Shown: positions 49,300 through 61,900 of the stretch, piece after piece
How the letters are laid out: every line of letters begins with the position of its first letter
Numbering within the stretch: position 1 is the first letter of the stretch
Assembly: GCA_003024785.1 (NCBI GenBank)
Contig: PUQB01000081.1
Coordinates: 62,001 to 126,000 of the forward strand
Source: Selaginella tamariscina
Lineage: Eukaryota; Streptophyta; Lycopodiopsida; Selaginellales; Selaginellaceae
Length of the DNA stretch: 64,000 bases
Reading direction: 5' to 3'
Translations under genes and position numbers: made by a program
The notes under the pieces: generated by a model
Databases searched by the model: none
Told to the model about the DNA's origin: nothing
What the model saw: only the letters and a program-made list of their open reading frames with translations

Positions 49300-50564
49300 C
49301 ATTTTGCAGATGTAATGAAATAATTGAGAACATGGATTTTCAGCATTGCCATGAGGTAAGAGAGGGGTTTGGCGACAATTTCTTGTGCCACATGTCAGAA
49401 TGACAGAGTTCATGCAGGAAATGGATAATAATGCAGCTCAAAACATCGTTACCATGGGGGCCACTTCATCATCATTTTTATTGGCTTCAGTTCCGAAATC
49501 AATTTCTTCAGCGCATGCAATATCTGAATCTTGTAAGGATGATGTACAATTAAATGATGAAGGGATAGGCAACGAGATAGTGGCAACGGATAAATGTGAA
49601 AGGGAGCAAACAAGTGATTTGCAAAGTATTCAAGAGGCAACGCATCTCATGTTACTCATGGCCATATTGTGTTGTTGGATGTCAATGGTGTTCTGCTTCA
49701 TCGACAAAGGCCCAGGATAGGAAAAAAACAGAAATCAACAAGGAGATTTCATTCCTTGTCATGGTAAATTTCGATATGATATTATTTTTCGTCCAGGGTT
49801 GGATCGTCTCTTTCAAAAGCTTAAGGAGATGGGTGCGCTTGTGGGGATTTGGTCATGCATGCAGATTCATAACTTAACACCGCTGTTGATTTACTTAAGA
49901 AACATTGTAGTGTTGCAGAAGAGGTGATTCGTAAAGATTGGATTTTTGACCAGCGAATGTGTATAAACCTCTCGAATTTCACAATATAAGAAAGGAAAGC
50001 AAGCCATACTTCTTCAAGAATGAAAGAATAATTGGGACTCATGGGGAGATCAGTCGCTTAAGGATAACGAAGAATGCACATATCTTAGTAGTAGACGACT
50101 CTCCTCAGAAGGCTATGCTCAACCAAAACATTGCTTGTATTCATCCAATCACTTTCGATCCATATTCTGATACCGATATCATGGATGAGCTAGTGAACTA
50201 CTTGGATACGTGCCTCAGAAAGAAGAATCTCGAAAATTTTTGTGAGCAGTATCCACCGTATCATACATTTCCTGAAGCTTTTCTTTCTCGTGATATTGAA
50301 TTTTATAAAATGAAGGATAGCAACCGGGCGCTTTATAATATTATTCTTAAGGAACGTCAGTTTTTAGATGAGCCTTTATGCAGACCTTCTCTTATCACAT
50401 CTTATGTATTAACAAGGATGGCAACTCCCAATTGCATTCGTGAGAGTGTTAAGTGGTGGCAACAACATCAAGATATTGACCAAAATGATTTGATTAATCC
50501 GGAGAGTGATGATTTAGACAAAATGAAAAGATTTCTTTGTATGATAGAAAGAAAGTATTTATAA
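49300..50564 (+). CDS. FCP1/NIF-type HAD phosphatase-like protein (frame-broken)
   Basis: First part (49385-49650): RMTEFMQEMDNNAAQNIV and a Ser-rich acidic stretch. Then, in a shifted frame from about 49645: HIVLLDVNGVLLHRQRP, the HAD nucleophile loop with the usual second Asp replaced by Asn; YDIIFRPGLDRLFQKLKEMG and VGIWSCMQIHN (motif II region). From 49959: KPLEFHNIRKESKPYFFKNE and ILVVDDSPQKAMLNQN, the NIF acidic motif IV. It ends MDELVNYLDTCLRKKNLENF and a helical tail. The FCP1/NIF family dephosphorylates Ser/Thr in proteins such as RNA polymerase II CTD; here the activity is unproven. Indels near 49640, 49730 and 49900-49970 break the frame. It is the last gene before the right TIR. 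Confidence 0.8.
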
Positions 50565-50821
50565 AAAATTAACATGTTGATAAGAAAATGATTTCATTTG
50601 TAATTATGTTTGATAGTATTTCTTCATTATTGTAAACTATTTTTAGAATAATATGAATATTCTAAGATATTTTAGGAATATTCCTTACTAAGTAAGGTTA
50701 TGAAGGATTAATTAATTAATTAATTAATATTTAAGGCTTAATTACATATTAATTAAATGATTAATTAATAATTAAAACTTAAGTATTAATTAGTAATTTA
50801 TTTATATTCCCATTTCACGTA

Positions 50822-50846
50822 TCATGCCCCACTTTAGTTATACAAC
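50822..50846 (-). repeat. Right terminal inverted repeat of the giant element
   Basis: Reading inward (reverse strand): TATAACTAAAGTGGGGCATG then ATACGTGAAA. The relic at 24856 has TATAACTAAATTGGGCATG then ATACATGAAA. Confidence 0.8.
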
Positions 50847-51305
50847 ATGCATGTTATGTTTACATAGTATAAACTATACGCTATTATTAAAGTATAAAAT
50901 CTCACCTTCGGTAGTCTTCACGTTTGGTGTCAGATTTCTTGTGAGAATATGTTTCATAGAAAGAGTATATTCACTTTTTTCACAAGAATCTTGTAAATGT
51001 ATGGTTTAAAACTTAGTATTTATAAAATATAAGTTTACTTTCAAAAACAATGTTTAATCGTTGCCACCAACACATGTAATAAAAGTAAGTTAATTCATTG
51101 TGAAGGACAAAAGTTATCCGTAAATTTAAGAATAGAGACCAATAAAAGTTTTAATGAAAACTTGTTTTAAAATATTAATTAAAGATACATTATTTCTACA
51201 TTATCACATTGTGAAATACACATATATTCATAATATGAGTATCTAGGCCAATGGGATTTTGGTTAAATTTTTATAATAAGAGATATAAATCAAATCAAAA
51301 GAATA

Positions 51306-51346
<41 letters not shown>

Positions 51347-51469
51347 CATGTTGTGAATGTCTGAATATAAATAATAACTATAAGTATTTATATATTATTT
51401 ATATTCAATTTTAAATTAGTCTTAGTTAGTTGTTTTAAGAAAATAATACATTAATATTCTTTTAAAAGC
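50847..51469. other. 3' flank of gene B, AT-rich
   Basis: Aligns with 11500-12050 beside gene A, with a long (AT)n run at 51308-51340. No gene. Confidence 0.7.
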
Positions 51470-52481
51470 TCTTTCAGATGAGGCAATGCTTCAAATGTTA
51501 AAGAGAAATACTCATCTTTGACAAGCAGCCTGCAGAGTTTATATATATCTGGTCTGTTCCTTGCGGTAGAGTGTTGCAGGTACTCAACAAGGTAATTTTA
51601 GAGTTTATGAGCTTCTCAAGCTGCACTCGTTGAGCAGATGAGTCATCTTCGAGGGATGATAACCACTGGACATCTGAGACAAGCATCTGGAGAAGTTCAA
51701 GTCCTTGAAGAATTCTGCTATGTCGACCCTCTTTATATCCTGTGTGGTCAATATCCCATGCTTCTGGAGTTTCACTAAGATCTCAAGTTCTCTAACCTGT
51801 GGCTTCTTATTAAGGATGCTACTTCACCATCTTCTTATCCGGTAGCTCCATACCATGCTCACTAAGTGCACATAAACTTAACATGGGAATGCTGACCTCG
51901 GGACGCCGGTTTCTATTGCTGTCTTCCTTCTTGTGTCTGGATAGTTTGTTAAAAGATCCAACTGAGTTTTGGGACGTTGGTCTTCAGAAAAAACTCTCTG
52001 GGCAGCTCTGACAACCTGTAGAGCAAGTAACAACTTCGTCTATGCTACGGGACTTGAGGCAGCTCTCGAGGTAGCTGGACACAGGCTGCTGGATGCTTAC
52101 AACACCATAAAAGCTCTGTGTACTTCGGGCAATCGAGGGCTTGAACAATACAAGTGGACCGAACTTACTCGGCTCTTTGGTATCCGTCTGTTTACCAGTA
52201 AACTGGTGAGTAGAGAGATGGCAGCCTCTCTGCTCTCATGGTTTTTGATTTTTCGATGTGCTTTAAAACCAATGGTAAGTAGCTTTACACGTTTTGTCTG
52301 CATCAGCCTTTCTCTTTATCCACTCGTCACGCTGGTATAAGAAGTCCAACGTGAGTATTCCAGCAGCATATATATCTTATCTCGTCCCTCCTGCAGCATT
52401 TCTGAAATATGACGCCTGAGGCTCATATCTAGACCATGAGCTACATTCCGTTTGCAGCTAACAGCACCTGCAAAACATATG

Positions 52482-52533
<52 letters not shown>

Positions 52534-53307
52534 ACACACACACACACACACACACCTACCTGAGGTAATACTGTCTAGAATTTGAAAGATGCTGCCCATA
52601 GTCTCCTTGTCAGTAGTTAAACTATAGATGATGTTCTTGTCAAACAAACGGGGCATTTCCAGCACAGCTTGGCAGGAATAAACAAACCGTCTCCACAACT
52701 AAGGAATAGTACACAATCATAGCGTGCCGCTGGTTGTTAGTGGCTTCATGTGAAGTGATAAAGTCACTGTTCTTCAAGAGCCTGAGAACCGAGAACACAA
52801 GCTTACCATTTGCCGAGGAAAGCACAAGACTAGCGTGGCAAGGTCTAGTGTTCCAGCTACAACTGTGCTCCCTGCTATATGAAACTTGGGTGGACCGCCG
52901 AAGAGTTCCTTAAGAGAAGCGTACACCCACCTCAACACGACGCTTCGCCTAGTGTCGCTCCTGCTACTGTTCAGCTTCTGCTCGTGATTAGTGCCAATAA
53001 CCTCACGGAGCTGGCAAGAGTAAGCGATGATATCACCCAGAAATCGTAAGAGTTTAAGCCGGTTATGAAGCCTCCCAATGAATTGTCGTCGCCCACACAG
53101 ATGCGATCTGACCGAGTCTTAGAGATGTGCTTTCCACCAATACCAAGACGCATATTAACAGCTGGTACTCCATTCCGGCCTGCTTGGTGTGCTTCTTCTG
53201 TCGAACTTAAACTCCTGCCTCTTCTTCTGTTTCCTGTATGTTGTATTATGCTTGGTTTTCTCCTTCTGTGTATTATCTATGACTTCTATGGCCACATCTT
53301 CAGCCAT
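51470..53307 (-). pseudogene. ARM-like multi-membrane protein, copy B (frame-broken)
   Basis: Paralogue of 12056-13845. The ATG at 53307 begins MAEDVAIEV. Preserved pieces include GLNSYDFWVISSLTLASSVR, LLKNSDFITSHEATNNQRH and, at the 3' end, VQWLSSLEDDSSAQ. Where copy A is shifted at 13482, copy B stays open (WVYASLKELFGGPPKF). Copy B has its own shifts near 52820-52840, 52450 and repeatedly in 51600-52350, plus a ~25-bp insertion between RKQKK and RRST near 53200. It is more damaged than copy A in the ARM half. The intron at about 52480-52556 is a microsatellite, as in copy A. Confidence 0.7.
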
Positions 53308-53369
53308 TTTCGAATACCTAGCATGTAATATATTAAGTCCTATAATAAAGATTAATAAATAGCTGTACG

Positions 53370-53960
53370 TGTTTCACGTGGGTGAACTTGCAGATATCAT
53401 TGAAGTCCAACATATGACTGACTTCCTCGGGATACCGTCCAAAACACCCTTTGCGTCTTCCCACGGCCCGCACTTACCGTACATGTTAATAAGCGCATTT
53501 CCAAGTGTGACATTTGAAATACGAGCTGTCCGTCTTGTGCACCGTCTTACCGGTTTCTGGCGTCACCGATCTAAGAGCAGGCATCCAAAACACTTTGAAG
53601 GTTACCACTGTTTGGTTTAACCTCCGTCTTCTTGAAGAGCTCAACGGCGATCACGCCGGACCAACTGAAGCAGTTCTTTCTCTCCGTCGAGTCGAACAGT
53701 TGTCTAGCATCTTCAAGAAGACACAAGGGCACTCGCAATTATGATAACTGATACAAGGCCAGCCACAATTGTCCGAGCATGGACTTGCCTTTACTCGAGC
53801 AAGCGGCCTTTACTCCTAAGTAATAGCGTGGGGATATCACTTGTGACCATGTGGGAAGTGTGCGTCTCCAGAGGAGTATTCGACAAGCTCGCAGAGAAAC
53901 CATCCAACTACACAGGCTGATGGTGGTTCTCACTACTCGTTCCTGAGATGCTTTTGTGCT
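53370..53960 (-). pseudogene. Degraded PLS-type PPR gene, copy B
   Basis: Better preserved than copy A: GNALINMYGKCGPWEDAK at about 53510-53455, then CWTSMISASS near 53400, and upstream ARQLFDSTERKNCFSWSGVI (near 53700) and ELFKKTEVKPN. These are L- and S-type PPR repeats with their usual NALINMYGKCG and WTSMI signatures. Frames shift between repeats. The ~60-bp gap to gene B holds the empty site matching the nested insertion beside copy A. Confidence 0.75.
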
Positions 53961-53969
53961 AAGCAACAA

Positions 53970-53982
53970 AACATTGATTGAG

Positions 53983-54073
<91 letters not shown>

Positions 54074-54560
54074 GATCTATATATACAATATGTGTAGCGG
54101 AGATCATGAGAAAGTATGTATGCTCTCTCTCTCTCACAGACACACCACACAGATGGTATATATAATTTATATTAAAACATGTATATGCGTGATACATGGC
54201 GCGGAGATGCATGGGCAAGTAATGTATCCTCTCTCTCTCACACACACATGTGCATACATATACCACATAGATAATCTTACAACATGTATATGGATGCATG
54301 GGAAAGTAATTTATGCTCTCTCTCTCTCCACTCACTCACACACACACACACCTTCAGAGATGGTACCAAATCAGAACAGATGCCAAGAGCAATACTGTAT
54401 GTAATGTTGCAACAAAGTGAGGTTGTCCATTACCCAGTACAAGTTCAGTATAGGTCGGAGCGTCCATTTGTTTGTTGACATGTGGTCGTATATATCTCAC
54501 CTTGGTTATGTATGGAATGTGAACCATTAATTTAAAAGATGCACCACAGATCTGCACCAC
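53970..54560. other. PPR relic flank with CT/CA and TA microsatellites
   Basis: A CT-CA-TA compound repeat at 53978-54068 and three tandem-like copies of a GGAGATGCATGGGAAAGTAAT...CTCTCTC module at 54098-54330. Ends the similarity with the gene A side at about 54540. Confidence 0.65.
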
Positions 54561-57500
54561 CGATTTAGAGAATAGTTGTGGATGGATTAGGGAATAAAGA
54601 TCATCCCACGTTACTTAATTCTTATGCTTCACTCGTAGTTCCTTTGTTGTACCGAAGCAGATTATGTATTGTTAGTGAGTGAGATCATTGTTTGTGCTTT
54701 AAATGGCTCCTCAGGCTTAAAGATTGAATTACAGGTAAGTCGTGGAGTGTGGTGTTTCACAAGTGGCAAAATAAGTAAAAAGAAAACTTCAGCTTCCTCT
54801 GCAGTAAAATCGATAGTTACAACGATAACAAGTGAGTGCTGATATCATGAACCACCAGAAGTAATACAAAGTTAATTCTAATACTGATACATTGTAAACT
54901 AAAACATTCTTTTTAAATATTCATGATTTTAGTTCAGAAAAAGAATCATGAATATTTAGGTTCAGATTTAGAATTAAAAATCCAAATTCATATTTAAAAT
55001 TAAAATTTAAATTTAAATTTAGAATCTAAAGTCCAAATTCAAACTTAGGTTTAAATTCAAACCCAAAATTAAATATTCATGTTCAGATTTAAAATTAATC
55101 AAATTTTAAGTTTATATTCTAATTTATTACTGGTGGAAGTTAGGATTTAGTATTACGATTCAATATTAATTATTACTTAATTTATTATAATATTAAGTAA
55201 TTAATATATATATATTCCATTAAAAGATTTTGTTTGCTCTATAACATTTTGAATTGAAATCCCTTCACATTAACTATATTTGAGTCACTGTAGGATAATA
55301 ATAAAATCACTTTATAAGATTATGCATACATGTTCAAAAGTTTGCAATAATAAAATTAATAACTAATGAGTGAAAATTAGTAATTGATGATAAAAAAACA
55401 TGAACTTCGTGAAGATCAAAAAATGATCATAAGGGTCAAAAATTGATACAATAAATGACCAAACTCACATGACATATTCAACTATCACAAAACAGCCTTC
55501 AAGCCCAAGTTACCATGAAATTTAAGGGTTAGTTTATTAGAAAGGTTTGACCTCATTCTGTGTTCATAAAACTAGATCTGTAAAATCATTTGGATGAACC
55601 TTTAGTGCTATGCAAATGATCGTTTAAAAATGGTCTAATTAGACTATTATTCATTAACACATTTGAGTTTAATTTGCACCTTTTTTTGGATAAAAACTCA
55701 ACGTTATTAAACAATTTCAAATTGTTCGTTTCATAATTTATGTATTGTTTTGGCGACATCGACAGTGTGTATATTGCATTAACAAGATTTGTCGACTTGA
55801 ACAGGGTAACCATCCAACATTAATATATACACTATGACGTTTGTGAATGAAGAAACTCTAATTAACCAATTTCTTCAATGGCTCTTTAACGATGTCAAGT
55901 TGACATTCCACGAGGACTCAATAAATCTTTTTGAGGCTATTAATCATGCTATATGATGCAATAATTAGTTTATTTAAATGGCACTCAAAACGGTTTTAAC
56001 AATTTTGTTCGAGGGAATACACTTACATAGCAACAATGGTTCACCTCAATAACACCAATGGAAAATCATGGACTTGCTCCAAACCCCAACTCAAGGGCCA
56101 GTCCCCATGGAGTGTGAGGTCACTCAAGGTCGATGCTAAGGTCCCTAACCCTACTTTGAGAAGCAATGTCATAATTCATGTCTAGAATATGTCATAGTTT
56201 TTACTATAACTCCTCTTTATTTTGGACGTTGACTGTTGTTACTACCGAACTATGTTGATAAGCCTTAGGTGTAGAAGAAATAGGCCCGTTTAGTGCACTT
56301 GGATATTTAGTGATGGTCCGTCTGGGTGTCATTAGGTATTTGCATGAAACTTTGGGCGAAGCTTACACTTTCATCTAGAAAACTCTTACCCTGGTTTTCG
56401 TGTCTCATTTAGGTTTTTGGGTGGTTCGGTGAGTTCGGCATGTTGTATATAGGTAGAAACACCCTTAGGTTGACTTAATTCTAGGGTTGCCATAACCCCA
56501 TGTCCCTAAACCCCTCAGGTTAAGATTTAGGGGTTAATGGGTCATTAATTAACTCACCAAGTATATTTCCTCTGAGAATGAGATTCCGTGCCAGCCCACT
56601 TTATGTAACAGGAAACAAGGGGGGGGGGGGCCGAGGGGCTTATGTCACATATATTAAGTAGTACATGTAGGAGAGCTCCTAGGTTCATGATTGAGTTTGT
56701 TACTCTTCTGCCAGTGCAAGCTTCAGCTTGTGTCATTAAGGTACAACCCTCTGTTGTGCCGCCCTAACTTCGAGGTAATACACCTTTAACGTTGGCGAAT
56801 CTATGCCTAGAAGGTCTTGTCGGAATGCATGTAAGGTTGAGCTTGTCTTCAGCCTCCTCCTCCATGTTAACAGGTGTAGCACTTATGGCCAAGCAAGACA
56901 CATCTGTGTCCTTGTCCAACTGTGGGCGTGGGATATTATTTGACGTGTTCACATTACCCAGTTCTTAAGGTTCACTAAGGGGTTATAGAATTGGCATTTA
57001 GGAGCTATGTTTGTGACACTTGGTGCAACTTTTGAATTTAAGGGTTATGGCATAATAGCTCACATCGTGGAAAGCAATGTCACATGGAGATGTGTCATTG
57101 GGTTAAACATCACAAAACAACGCCTAAGGCACGCCCTTTGGGGTTGTGTCATGGGTTTATCGCCAAGGGTTGAATACTTTAGCAAACATGCGTGCTTGTG
57201 CTTGCACTAGGGTGCTAACCTTAGGCATCCACTCAAGGAGGTTAGGTCTCGTAACTAGGTGTGCTTTAGCACACCTGGCTAGGGGGTGTTCTCTTAACAT
57301 ATAAGGGTTGAACAACCTAAGCTCATTAGCAAAAGCCTTATCATGAACACTTGCAAGGTTATGTACTTAGGGTTATCCAAACCTAGCTTTAAGGAGTTTG
57401 CTTAGCAGAACATTCGTGTTCACTTATGGCGCACACTCATGTCCTCACTAAATACTAGCCCTAAGTTTAGGGTATGACTTGGCCACTCAAACCCTTAAGG

Positions 57501-57830
57501 GTTAATCGTGGTTCAGGGTACCCCTTGTCGCCTTAAAGGGGTTGTTCTCTCGGATGAGGGTGATCCTCAGGGTAAATGACGATGCCTTAACTTTGTCACG
57601 GGGGCATGTGTGAGACATATTTCTTTATGGGGTTAAGGCATGAGCCTATTTAGGTCTACTAGGATAGAATCTTAAAGTCTACTTGGTGGCCATGTGTTAG
57701 CCCTCCGGGTTAAAACTCTGACAGAATAGATTGTTGAATTCCCATCCATGAAATAAAAACCTTTAAAACTTAGCAAAAAAAGCAAAATCCATTAATTGAT
57801 CAAAACAATTTTCATGTTTTCTTTTTCATT
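54561..57830. other. Decayed DNA of mixed composition, no gene recognised
   Basis: 54950-55110 is an imperfect AATTYAAATTTA-type repeat. From about 55850 to 57750 GC rises and TTAGGG-like words are frequent, but stops occur in all frames and no domain is visible. It has a 12-base G run at 56619-56630 and a near-perfect hairpin AGGTGTGCTTTAGCACACCT at 57259. It may be the decayed body of the retroelement whose integrase relic follows. Confidence 0.45.
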
Positions 57831-57837
57831 CACAAAC

Positions 57838-58500
57838 AAATGAGCTGGGTAGAGCGTTTGAATCGGACTTAAAAGTATGATTTTTAAGTATATAAATCCT
57901 ACTCAAAACGATTGGGATTGGTACTTGCGATACTTAAAATTTGCATATAACACTGACATTTATAATTTTATTGGCATGTCTCATTCAAAGCATTGTATGT
58001 TTAGAGAAGGCATTCTTTGAAACATATTAACTGCTTCCTGCATATGACCATTTTGGGAATACACTGCAATGAGGATGTTCTATGAGAATATGTTCTTTGC
58101 AGGTATGTGATCGAATACATTTGCTGCATCGAAATTACCTCCATTCAAAGCATTGTATGGGCAAGACCTAGAAATGCCTTTAGAGATTTGTTTGGTTTCT
58201 CATAAAATTAAATATGTTAAAGTTTAATATTGGGTGACTTACTTAATTGAGTTCTTCCTTTATTGCATGATATCTCAATAAAACATATGGTTCATGTTAC
58301 AAGTTCAATAACAACAAGATTATAATTCTGTCAATCAACCACATTCTCATTTGCTATTAGTGACTTTATTTTAGAACTTCATAAAAAAAAAGGCTCACTC
58401 TAGGTTTCTATGAAATGGCTTAGTCCACCCTCAAGTTACTATATACAAGATGTTGAATCTCAAGGAGCACCTTTGGTTGGTCATGTTTTATGATTGAAAT
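57838..58500 (+). pseudogene. Relic of a Ty3 integrase
   Basis: VERLNRT (57848), then in another frame NDWDWYLRYLKFAYNTDI (57907) and, after a gap, PFKALYGQDLEMPLEI (58140). These match the integrase core of the full element at 17590. KWLSPPSSYYIQDV (near 58425) looks like the remains of the GPY/F module. Many stops and a partly duplicated PFKALYG-like block (57985 and 58140) show long decay. Confidence 0.75.
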
Positions 58501-58573
58501 TTTTTTTCTCACAAAGGGGAATATATACGGAGGTTAACTATGGTATATTCTAGAAATTACTAAAGATATTTAT

Positions 58574-58690
58574 TGTGTTAGTTAAAATATACCTTTTTTT
58601 GTATATATAAACCCTTACCTTGAATACAAAGGGTATTTGAGTTTCTTATCTTTTTGTATATTTATTATATTGTTTTTTGGGGTTCTTACA
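58574..58690 (+). repeat. Possible 3' LTR of the Ty3 relic
   Basis: Begins TGTGTTAG, ends TTCTTACA, contains a TATATAAAC and lies just after the integrase relic and a CAAAGGGGAA purine-rich stretch. No matching 5' copy was found in the window. Confidence 0.35.
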
Positions 58691-58954
58691 CAGTCAACTT
58701 GAGGGGTATCTACCAAACATTGCAGTAAATTTTAAAATTAATTAAATTAATTATTAATTATTAAAACTAATAAAAATACATTGTAAAGTTAATAATTAAA
58801 AAATAATTTTAAATTGTTAATTAAGTAGTAATTATTATAAAATTAATAATATGTAGTCTCAATAAGACATATGTATGCAATATCTATTAGAACCAATTTT
58901 TATATAGAATCTATTAAGTCAATAGGTAATATTATATATCAGTGAAAATAAGAA

Positions 58955-61900
58955 TTATTTAATAGTTGTCAATATTTTATTAAATAGCTAATCTGTACAT
59001 GCAGAATGGTAATAGTTAAGCATAATACAGGTCTTCAACATTCTGAGCTATAATGTAATTATTATAAGCTTTTAACATAATACATCACAGCAATATTCAT
59101 AAAGTAGATGACTATACTAGCTATTATACCAATACATAGTAGTATAATATTAAATTATATACATAGTGAGATACATATATTAAAATTTACATTATTAAAC
59201 AGCACTATTTCAATTAATATACAAATAAAATTTAAAATCTCATTTTTTTTAATGGTTTATTATAGCTTAGGTCTCTCTCTGTACACAGTATATATATATT
59301 GATAACTAATATAAATCTATTAAATATGTATGGAATTATATATTGCCTATATATAAAGTGTAAATTGAAATGTATATTTATATATATTACATATAGTGTG
59401 CATAGAATCATTTAATATGACCAATGATTCTTTGAATAATTAGAAGTTGAGACATGGATAATTATTCTTTAGGAGATCTGTATTATATATATTAAAATTA
59501 TATATTGTAGTTATATAAATACAATTGAATTGAATTTGCATATGTTATGTTAACGATGTATATGTTTTACTTCTAACATAGGAGTTATTATTACTCACTA
59601 AACATCATACTCTAGGTAATTATTTTGAGCACAAACATACAAACAAGTATTATTTATTGTAAAAACTATACTTCCCAATGCAAAGAAAATCATTTCGAAA
59701 CATATAGATGGGCAATATAATTGTTTATGATATGTATATTTGTATATAGATGTATAAATGCACATCTATACATAAAGCGCTCTCTCTTAATATAATATTC
59801 ACATAATTTCTTAATTATAAATTATATTTTTTAATTAATTACTTATTTAGGAGTTGAATTTGTATCCCACATAAATTTAGCAAGATAAATAAGAATAATG
59901 GTCCAGAGGTTATTATGTTAACATTTTAATAATCTACAAAAGTAAATGAAAAGCTAAATTAACATAAACATATTTTTAAAATTAAATTCAACATATATTG
60001 AACATGTTTTAAATAATAAGTACATACTTTTATGTTTGAGTTATCTTGCCAAGTTATAATATAAATATTAACAAAGTAAAAATGACTTACATTCAAAACA
60101 CATAAATATTAACAAAGTAAAAATGGTTTACATTTAAAATGTATATATGTAAGATGCAAAAGCCATCATAAATAATATAAAGGATTATTTATTATAATTA
60201 TTTTGTTATTATATAGATTAAATATTCTATATATAATAAAAATGAGAGACACATCTATTTGTATATAGAAAGAAAATGCTTTACATGATTCAAATATGTG
60301 ATTCGATATTGTGAACCTTAAAGTTACTTTTTAAGAGGAAAATATTAAAACTTTATATACATATAATGTGAACATTTTTTAACTATGCATAACACATACA
60401 TATTGCTTAATCAAATATGGTTTTGTTAAAATTATGTTTAAGTTTTGGCTTTATTATTATAAGAAATAAATTTAAAAGTGTAACCATGATTTAATATTAA
60501 GACATGCCTCCTTATGCACCCTAAAGCTGGTTAAAAAATTAATGAGAAAAATACCAAGAATTTAACACTAAAATTTTATAGTTTTAAAACATGTTCAATA
60601 TATCTTTTGTATCTAGAGATTCCATTAATATATATTTTTGATTATTTTTGCACTTTCTATAATGACTATGTAAATTCCATTTAAACTATGTTGTATTTCA
60701 AATTGAAACAATATTAAATAATATTGTTTACTTTTTTAATTTTTAATATTTTTGCAATTTAATATTTAGAAATCTTAAACTCATTAATTTTATTTTTCTT
60801 CTTTTCTTAAAATTATAAATAAAAAGTTAATTTTCATTTATTATCATATACAAACAACTAAATCAATTTTATAAAGATATTAATTTCTTATAATAAAGTT
60901 TATAAAGATATTAATTTCTTATAATAAATCTATTAATGATTGCATAAAAGTGTTCGTGTATGTATATATATATGTGTGTGTGCACACATGATTACATAAG
61001 AATAAATGTGTCTTAATAATAAATTATTTAAACAAACATAGTTTCAACTAGAATTTAATGTTACAAATTGTTTTGGCCAGAAAAAATAATTCAGACAACA
61101 ACATATTAAAATGTACTTTAAGTGGGACTTTAAATTAAAATATTATTGAGTAGGCCTTTAAATTAAAATACATTCTTATACTAAATTTAATTATTTGTAT
61201 CTAAGAATTTAATAAAAATACAATAACTTACTTAAATCATTCGAATAATATGGACAATACTTTTAAAATTACAAAATGGTGAAATTATATTTTAATTTAA
61301 TAATATTATAAGACCTGAAATATATTATATTTTTGGTATGAAAAATGTGAAAATACACATAACTAAAGTCTTTAATTAAGTGCAAAAATTTTTCAATTGA
61401 AATGACACATTTGTTGTTTATGTTTAAATTAAATTTTTGTTTTAAATTTAAATTTACTTTTAATTTAAAATTATTTATTTAGACATAATAAAAATAATTA
61501 AAAATTTTAAATGTGATATTTTAAATTAAAATTGGCTAAAATGTTAATCTCAATATATTTAAGGTTTTCAAAACCTAAAAAAGATTTTACTAGTGTTATA
61601 AAGTTTTAATCATAAACAAAAGTTTTACAATATATTTTTAAAATAAATTTTAAGGATAAATGAATTTATATGTAAATTTTTTGATGTTTATATAAGAAAT
61701 TATTTTTATATACACATCAATTTATATACAAACTCATATTATTAATATTTTGTATCTGTTTACAAGATATTTATATAGTATATAATGATATCAATAATAA
61801 AGCTTATTCACATAAATTATATAAATTTAATTCATATTATATATCACACAAGAATTGAAAATCTTACGGCAACGAGAGGAGAAATTAAACTAGGTCTGCA

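Larger units (their letters stand above)
36594..50846 (+). mobile_element. Giant (~14.25 kb) TIR DNA transposon with ParB-MTase and HAD cargo
   Basis: Left end TTTAACTAAAATGGGCATG (36598) is the inverse of the right end (CATGCCCCACTTTAGTTATA, 50823-50842). It splits U2 from its gene B flank, which is contiguous in U1 near 11500-11540. From left to right: subterminal AT-rich DNA, leftward transposase gene (37093-40223), palindrome array 1, a gene-poor AT-rich core with telomere-like repeats, palindrome array 2, then rightward ParB-methyltransferase and HAD genes. The relic at 24856 ends at the same terminus, which confirms the right boundary. The target duplication is not resolved. I do not recognise this cargo combination among named plant transposon families. 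Confidence 0.85.
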
